A DNA stretch of 64,000 bases from Guyanagaster necrorhizus. Its lineage: Eukaryota > Basidiomycota > Agaricomycetes > Agaricales > Physalacriaceae. Under the pieces are notes generated by a model. It worked only from the letters and a program-made list of their open reading frames with translations. It did not search any database and was not told the DNA's origin. Where the stretch lies: contig NW_025064946.1 of assembly GCF_019112545.1 (NCBI RefSeq), forward strand, positions 96,852-160,851. Direction: 5' to 3'. Both the position numbers and the translations under genes were made by a program. Within the stretch, counting starts at the first letter, position 1, and the number at the start of each line of letters is the position of its first letter. Below, piece after piece: positions 58,478-64,000 of the stretch.

Positions 58478-60695
58478 ATGAATCTCGGTAGCTTCCTCTC
58501 TTTAAGCCTGGTCGCTCTTCTATCGTCCTTCATCGTCGCTGCCCAGGTGAGCCACAGCATCGTCTCGGCTATGACAAACCAAACAATCCTCACCCAAATA
58601 TTCCCAGGATGATCATCACAGAGCTGTGGGTCGCTTTTTTCGCGCTGAAAATCAATTCAGAATTCATTTTGAATATAGTTGAACAACAACCAGGGTCAGA
58701 CGCCGTGTGAACTGGTCGAGGAGATGGTGCGGTGCCAACCGGTGAGGGCGGCTCGGTGGGCAAGACCTGTGCTTGGTGGACGGGAAGTGCAGCACACATG
58801 GAATGGGGAACCGAGTGCAAACTGGTGTACATGGTACGTTTTTGCTCTTGGTGCATGTTGTTGTACTCAGCACAAACAGCACAAACATCTTCTTCAACAT
58901 CTGGAGCGCTTGTCTGATGAGTCAGGGCAACTACTCGCTGACCTCGGATCAGTGGCTGACCCATTGCGAGCAGCACCAGCTGCGTATCACCACCTCCAAG
59001 CGCTCTGACCAGGTTCATGTACCCGCCTGGGCCTACGCAGATATGCCAGTCAATCAGACCTTCAATATTCGTCAAGCCGTCGACAGTAAGCAAAGCTTTC
59101 CTCGGCTCATATCCTATATCGCTTATTCTTCCCAGCTGGCGATTCTGAGGATGCAGGTGACGGCTGGTCAAAATATCAGATCATCACAGTAGTGGCTATA
59201 TCTTGCTCAGTTGTGGCCCTCGCTGCGATTTTGCTCTTCTTGTACCGGTGGAGGAACTTGTGGGCGCGACACCACGGTGTATCGATAAAAGGCTTCTCGT
59301 TTAAATTTCCCCGATTTCCTCATGGGCCGAAGAAAGTACGGACTGACAGCAGAGACAAGAATTGGGCCATCGACGATGAAGTCGAAGATTTGGGAGATTA
59401 TGAGATCGTGGGCACGCCCTCTACGTCACGGCATGGACATATTCGTCTTAGCTCGTACCCAACACTGTATAATAGCCCGCCGCGGAGGACATGGTACACT
59501 CGCTCCCAGGACTTTTTTCGAAAGACGGGACACACATTTCTTGAGGTTGCGGAAACCATACCTCTACCGTGGAAAAAGAGGCCTGTGCACGTCAAGGCGC
59601 TCTCCCGCGACATGATCTTCGATATAGATGGCACCGCAATCAGCACAAAGACTGACTCTACGCTTGAGAACTATCGCACAGCGGGAAAGCCGATGTACAC
59701 GGCGGCCCAGGCTGTCCCTGGATCTAGCAGATTCTCTCGCCTATCATTGGTTGATAATGAGAGCTACATCAGTAATAATGGAGAAGACCAGCCGGGGTTC
59801 GAAGCTGATAGCGATCAAGAACGACTTATCACTCCTTCCGACGAGTTGCCTGATCCCCCGCCCAGTGTCATGTTAATATCTCGAGACAACAATGATTTCA
59901 CTCTCGAATCAGGTGAAAGCCGCTCACACCATCAGCATGCAGGCCAAGTCGCTGTCGTCACTAGCCCACATCCCCCAGAGGCACCTCCCCAAGTAAAGGT
60001 ATGTGCTACATATTTCGCGTAAATGCTGTCATTTTGATTTTCATGTTCAACGGCAGCATACAAGTTTGCGACCTCCACCAGCCCCAACGTATCCTGCTCC
60101 TCTGCCTCCTCTGTCGCCTCCACGAAACACACAACGTCTTCACAAACCGTCATCGGACAACATGCTTGGTTTGCGCATGGAACCGCCACCGTCTCGCGAC
60201 GGTGCAGCATACCCCACACCCATGGCCTCAGCCAGCTATCTCCCCATGCGCCCGCCTTCCCCCCTCTTCATCCCCCACTCCTCCATCGAAGACCTCCGAA
60301 ACGTTTCCACCTCGCATTTCCGCCTTCCCTCCGACCCTTCCACACATTCAGCTCTCCCTTCCACCGTGAACTTGGCCTACAGCGATGACGACCTCCCCCT
60401 CGTCTCTTCGCCGCCGTATCATCCGTCCCCTCTCCGAGACGAAAGGATCCTGACGCCCCCTCCTCCCAATACCCCTCCCCCCCCACTGACGCCGCCTCAA
60501 CGCTTGTCGACACCCATGTCGATTCGCCCCCTCCCGCTCCCGCAGACGCATCAGCGGACGTCGAGCGAGAGCGTCATCCCCACCCGTACAGACCCTCTTA
60601 TGTTGTTCTCTGGTCCAGTACGGGCAGCGGGATATATGTCTTCGACAGACTCCTTGGGCCGCTCATCTCTAACTTCCCCAGACTTGCACAAGTGA
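58478..60695 (+). CDS. secreted Cys-containing, single-pass membrane protein with long Pro/Ser-rich cytosolic tail
   Basis: Function unknown; the build (signal peptide, short Cys-rich ectodomain, one TM, disordered tail) is common in Agaricomycetes. The signal peptide is MNLGSFLSLSLVALLSSFIV. The ectodomain has LNNNQGQTPCELVEEMVRCQ, then across an intron NWCTCTNIFFNIWSACLMSQ, and WLTHCEQHQLRI, similar to a recurring PC..C...CTC..V..L..AC pattern. The TM is IITVVAISCSVVALAAILLF with a basic stop-transfer YRWRNLWARHH. The cytosolic part includes EDLGDYEIVGTPSTSRHGHI and VAETIPLPWKKRP. A last exon (splice VK to HTSLRPPPAP) is strongly Pro/Ser-rich and ends SLTSPDLHK. An ATG-TGA minimal upstream frame overlaps the start codon (ATGTGATG). 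About six introns. Confidence 0.78.
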
Positions 60696-61070
60696 TCAAG
60701 GTAGTGGCCTCTTCTCGAGGCGGGACGGATCTACATGGACAATATCTTTCGTACTGCTCTTGCTACTGCACAAAAGCTATCGATGTACATGTATTATCTT
60801 GTAAGTTATATAGCTGATGTTATATTGAACCCATGTGTGGGTTTTTTTCATCGGTGATACCCATTCGACATCTATCTGGGCAACAAAGTTTGATGGTTGG
60901 ATTTTCTTTCATTCTCACCAAAAGTATTGTGGGCCCTTGGAGTACCGACGCCTCTTGGGGTAAAGAGGCATACTGAAAAAAAAGTATGCAAGGAGCGATA
61001 TACCACTGCAAAAGCTTACAGTGAAAAGATATCCTTAAGCCTAGGTTTCAACAAGAGATTGAAAAAAAAG
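60696..61070. other. intergenic region
   Basis: About 375 bases between the membrane-protein gene and the upstream module of copy B. No coding signal. Confidence 0.35.
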
Positions 61071-61216
61071 ACCAGAAAAGAGATCCGATCACGTGTCTGA
61101 GACGGCATCGCGACGCAGTGGTTGGACTCGCGCCATTGCCACTGAACGGCACAACGACTGTCGTCTTCCTCTCTCAACGACGCAGAATCGCGAAGGGTTA
61201 TACAACTGATGCTGCT
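61071..61216 (+). promoter_or_regulatory. upstream module of copy B with CACGTG box
   Basis: An A8 run just before this interval, then GATCACGTGTC (box at 61090-61095), then GCATCGCGACGC. The box ends 121 bases before the ATG. It matches the modules before copies A and C. Confidence 0.55.
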
Positions 61217-64000
61217 ATGTCTTCTTTGAATTTTATTGTCTCGCGAGCTACTGAATGGCCCACTGAGATACAGCATTTGGCGTGCTTACTTGACTCTCCA
61301 ATCCCATCACGACTTGCCAACGGCCCATACCCACCTGTCTCTTCTAGGGCATCTCCGTTACTCGAGGAGCTTGAAAGTATCCTAGAATGTTCTCCAGAAC
61401 ATCTCACAGACTCCTCCTCGGAAGTACTAGATATTTTGGATCTACTGCTTTCGACTGTTGCCGCGCTCAGAGTTCTCGCCGGCGGTTCGAAGGATGATAC
61501 TAGACAGTCAACGATACCATTCTGGTCCCTTCTTATACGTTCGCTTTCATTTATGTGCTATGATAAATCATATATAATGTGCGTGCATTTGAATGGAATC
61601 AATTGATCTATTTCCTAACGAAATTGTTCGCAGGCAAGATGTTGCATTCGTTCGACCACGATTATCACATTCTTCGAATACGATGGAGGATGGACATGCT
61701 TCATTGCTGATATCTCATATCGTTGAAGATATTTGGCGGCCAAGGCCGGTCGTAGAGGATGACGCTTCGGGGCACCTGTCTATCATGAGAGCGGAACGCT
61801 CAAACGAATCATCCTCTGATAGTGACACCAGCTATGAACGCACAGAGGCTTCAACGGATCCGACGTCTGCCCAGTCATATTATGTTCCTCTTGATGGCCA
61901 CATCCTTGCCTACTGGCGACATCCGAACTCTGTTGTTCTCCCGTACCTTTGTGTCACGGATGAAGAAGACATTTTCAGCCTAATGAGCGGTGTTGTTTAT
62001 CAGCGTTCTACTTGGGGAATTTGCAAGCCTGTTATTGGAATTATCCTGTCAAAAACAGGGTTCGTGGGCCGGGTGGTCTTCGGTTGGCTTGACAATGTAT
62101 GCGCGGACCCTGATGTTCTGGTGCGTCAGCTTCTTCTGACCCATTACCTCCACTGCCTGATTTGAATAGCCCACAGTTCGTTTTGCGTACGCAGATGGGA
62201 CGCGTACAGACCCCTCATTAGGAGTGTACGACCTTACTGACGCCGTCAGTGCTCTCAAATTTGCACAATTTATCATCGGCCTTCGGGCGCATGTCGAGGG
62301 AATCGTTGCCCAATGCCAAGCTCCGACATTCAAACGACTTTCATGGAGATCAGATACCATCGATGATGACGATTCCGGTTCCGAAGAAGAACAATGGGAA
62401 CAAAGGATTGTTTGTTGGCGAAATACGGTGGAAAGATGGTGAGAGTCACTTCATTTGGCCTTAACGCTGTCCCTCATCTGTTTAACAGTGACACCGACCA
62501 CACAGCACCTTCCGATACTCCGTCGACTAACTGCTGCTGTTCATCCAACATAGCTGACTCTGAAAAGCGGACTACGCGGTCCTCTTCGAAGGCTAGGTCT
62601 GCACGTCATCCGAGGCGCTCAATGTCTGCAGACAGCAAACGAGAACGTCCTCCAGCAGAGCCTACACCATTTGTGCCCGATATCGATCTCAGATATCCTC
62701 GCGAGCCTTCCCTCGGAGCTACGGGTTCGAAGACTCCATCGGATAGAGCATCTGCTCAGCTTGATGAACGTGGAGGACAAGAGTGAATCTAGACTGCTCA
62801 TGCTTCAGTCGATTTCCTTCTAACTCTTTTTCAGAACAAAGACGGATGGTGGTTCTTCTAATAATGAAAACACTGGTAAGCGTTCGAAGAGCGCAGATGC
62901 CTTGTCGTGTTCAGCGTACGCCTTTTATTTTTGACCACTTTAAACTACCCGTTCTGATATCCCGTTCCCACCAGGTTAGGTGCGAAGTCCTTGGCTGGCA
63001 TATCCCCTGCCGCGAAGCTTTCTTTCTCAAGCTATGCACACGACCGCAAAATTATCAGTTTGAGCAACATACCATTGGACACAAATGCTCATGGAATAGT
63101 CGATGCTGCTGACGAGATTAACGAGATGCTTGAATTCTATGAGGAAATGACCAAGTATATGAAACCTCCTATCGAGCAGGCAAGCATGTCTGATCACTAC
63201 AATCTGTCCCTTCACGCTTATTGTTTCTAGAATGAATCACCTGTCGTTGACAAACGGATCGAAGAAGTTCGCGACCACTTTCTCGTTCAAATTGATGCAT
63301 GCTCCGGTGGTAAAAACACTTCCCAACTTCCACGGCACTTCTGGGAGGTCATTTCGGGTTGCTTTTCGTCTCTTCTTTGGGCATCCGTCGGCGGGTACTC
63401 CAAGGAGCTCGCTGATAAATCACCTAACGAAGCTGAAGCTCGTCATGAATGGGATATTCTTCTGAACCTCGGCTTCGTGAATGTCCATGAGCTCGCTTCT
63501 GGAAGAGTGGTGTGAGTTATGTTTGTCGGCGTACCTGTGTTGTATACTTATCCTAGTCATAGTCTCGAAAGAGCATTGTCGCTCTCGCGGAATGTCGCGG
63601 CAGATGTGATGAACACCTCCCCGACTTCTGCTGCTGCAGAATTTCAGGGTGTCGCTCGGCAATCACGCAATATCAGTTATCAACACGTTTTACAACTGGA
63701 AGATCCCAAGTTCATGTCTTCCTCCAATTCGAAGCTCGTTCGGCAGGCAGAAGATTTTCATTTGGTCGCAGCCACGCAATCACGTGCTGTTTCCGCGCTT
63801 TTTGATAATGCAGAGGCAGCCAGGAAAGCCATACTGAAGCGTGCCGGAGATGAGCCAGAGCTTGGGATCGTTGACGCCATCCTGACGTTGCCGTTGGAGC
63901 GCCTGCAGCTTATCGAGGAGCCTCTCATTTGTATCACAGAGACCCGCGAGACTGTCAATGCTGCAAAGACTCTCAGCGAAGATAACATATCTGAGCCAGA
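61217..64000 (+). CDS. copy B of the copy-A family (3' end outside the window)
   Basis: Clear paralogue of copy A, with similar exon borders. It starts MSSLNFIVSRATEWPTEIQH, then DSPIPSRLANGPYPPVSSRA. Exon 2 has DVAFVRPRLSHSSNTMEDG, a shorter acidic linker than A (NESSSDSDTSYERTEASTD) and HPNSVVLPYLCVTDEEDIFS. Then come VIGIILSKTGFVGRVVFGWL, DLTDAVSALKFAQFIIGLRA and SKARSARHPRRSMSADSKRE. Further on are LSFSSYAHDRKIISLSNIPL, LERALSLSRNVAADVMN and DEPELGIVDAILTLPL. No internal stop or frame break was found, so this copy looks functional. The window ends in SEDNISEP, before the region that in A holds AEYKK and QAKMY, so the nuclease-like residues cannot be checked here. Confidence 0.7.

Noticed and set aside
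60268..60513. Minus-strand Gly/Arg-rich frame
   Set aside because: Complement of the Pro/Ser-rich tail of the membrane protein; low-complexity shadow.

Overview
The window is nuclear DNA of a filamentous basidiomycete, most likely an Agaricomycete. The genes are dense and carry many introns of roughly 45-70 bases. Their content (an mpaB/rubber-oxygenase-like protein, a short secreted tyrosinase, a KRE6/SKN1 glucan-synthesis protein, a membrane-anchored aspartic protease, a P450 with several N-terminal hydrophobic segments) is typical of mushroom-forming fungi. No order or species can be named from the sequence alone. Products were read by hand-splicing GT..AG introns, so exon edges are approximate unless stated.

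Layout. 1-3.1 kb: V-ATPase subunit E (+) converging on a tyrosinase (-). 3.1-6.75 kb: a gene-poor stretch whose AT-rich right half holds decayed transposable-element DNA with a Copia-like gag remnant. 6.75-15.8 kb: KRE6/SKN1 (-), a maltose-O-acetyltransferase-like enzyme (+), a DUF1479 protein (+) and an mpaB-like oxygenase (+) that a 22-bp tandem duplication throws out of frame. 15.9-19.6 kb: copy A (-) of an unrecognised multi-exon family. 20.4-26.5 kb: a multi-pass membrane protein with an internal stop and two tandem paralogues (D1, D2) of a coiled-coil family. 26.7-46.2 kb is mostly housekeeping: NOG1, a nuclear-type protein, tRNA-Trp, an SDR, an aspartic protease, an Afi1/SPA (DENN-related) protein, a Zn2Cys6 regulator and the ATP23 protease. 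47.3-49.5 kb: a cytochrome P450 (-). 50.6-57.1 kb is a decay zone with a kinesin-like pseudogene (-) and a dead copy C of the copy-A family (+). 58.5-60.7 kb: a secreted/transmembrane Cys-rich protein (+). 61.2-64 kb: copy B (+), cut by the window end.

The best candidate for something undescribed is the A/B/C family. Three copies (two apparently intact and inverted relative to each other, one dead) share not only coding sequence but an upstream module: an A-tract, then CACGTG 119-122 bases before the ATG, then CGCGA. Copy A has residues arranged like a PD-(D/E)XK nuclease fold with a QxxxY motif (GIVD ... AEYKK ... QAKMY). The nuclease idea is inference; the duplication and the shared upstream module are seen directly.
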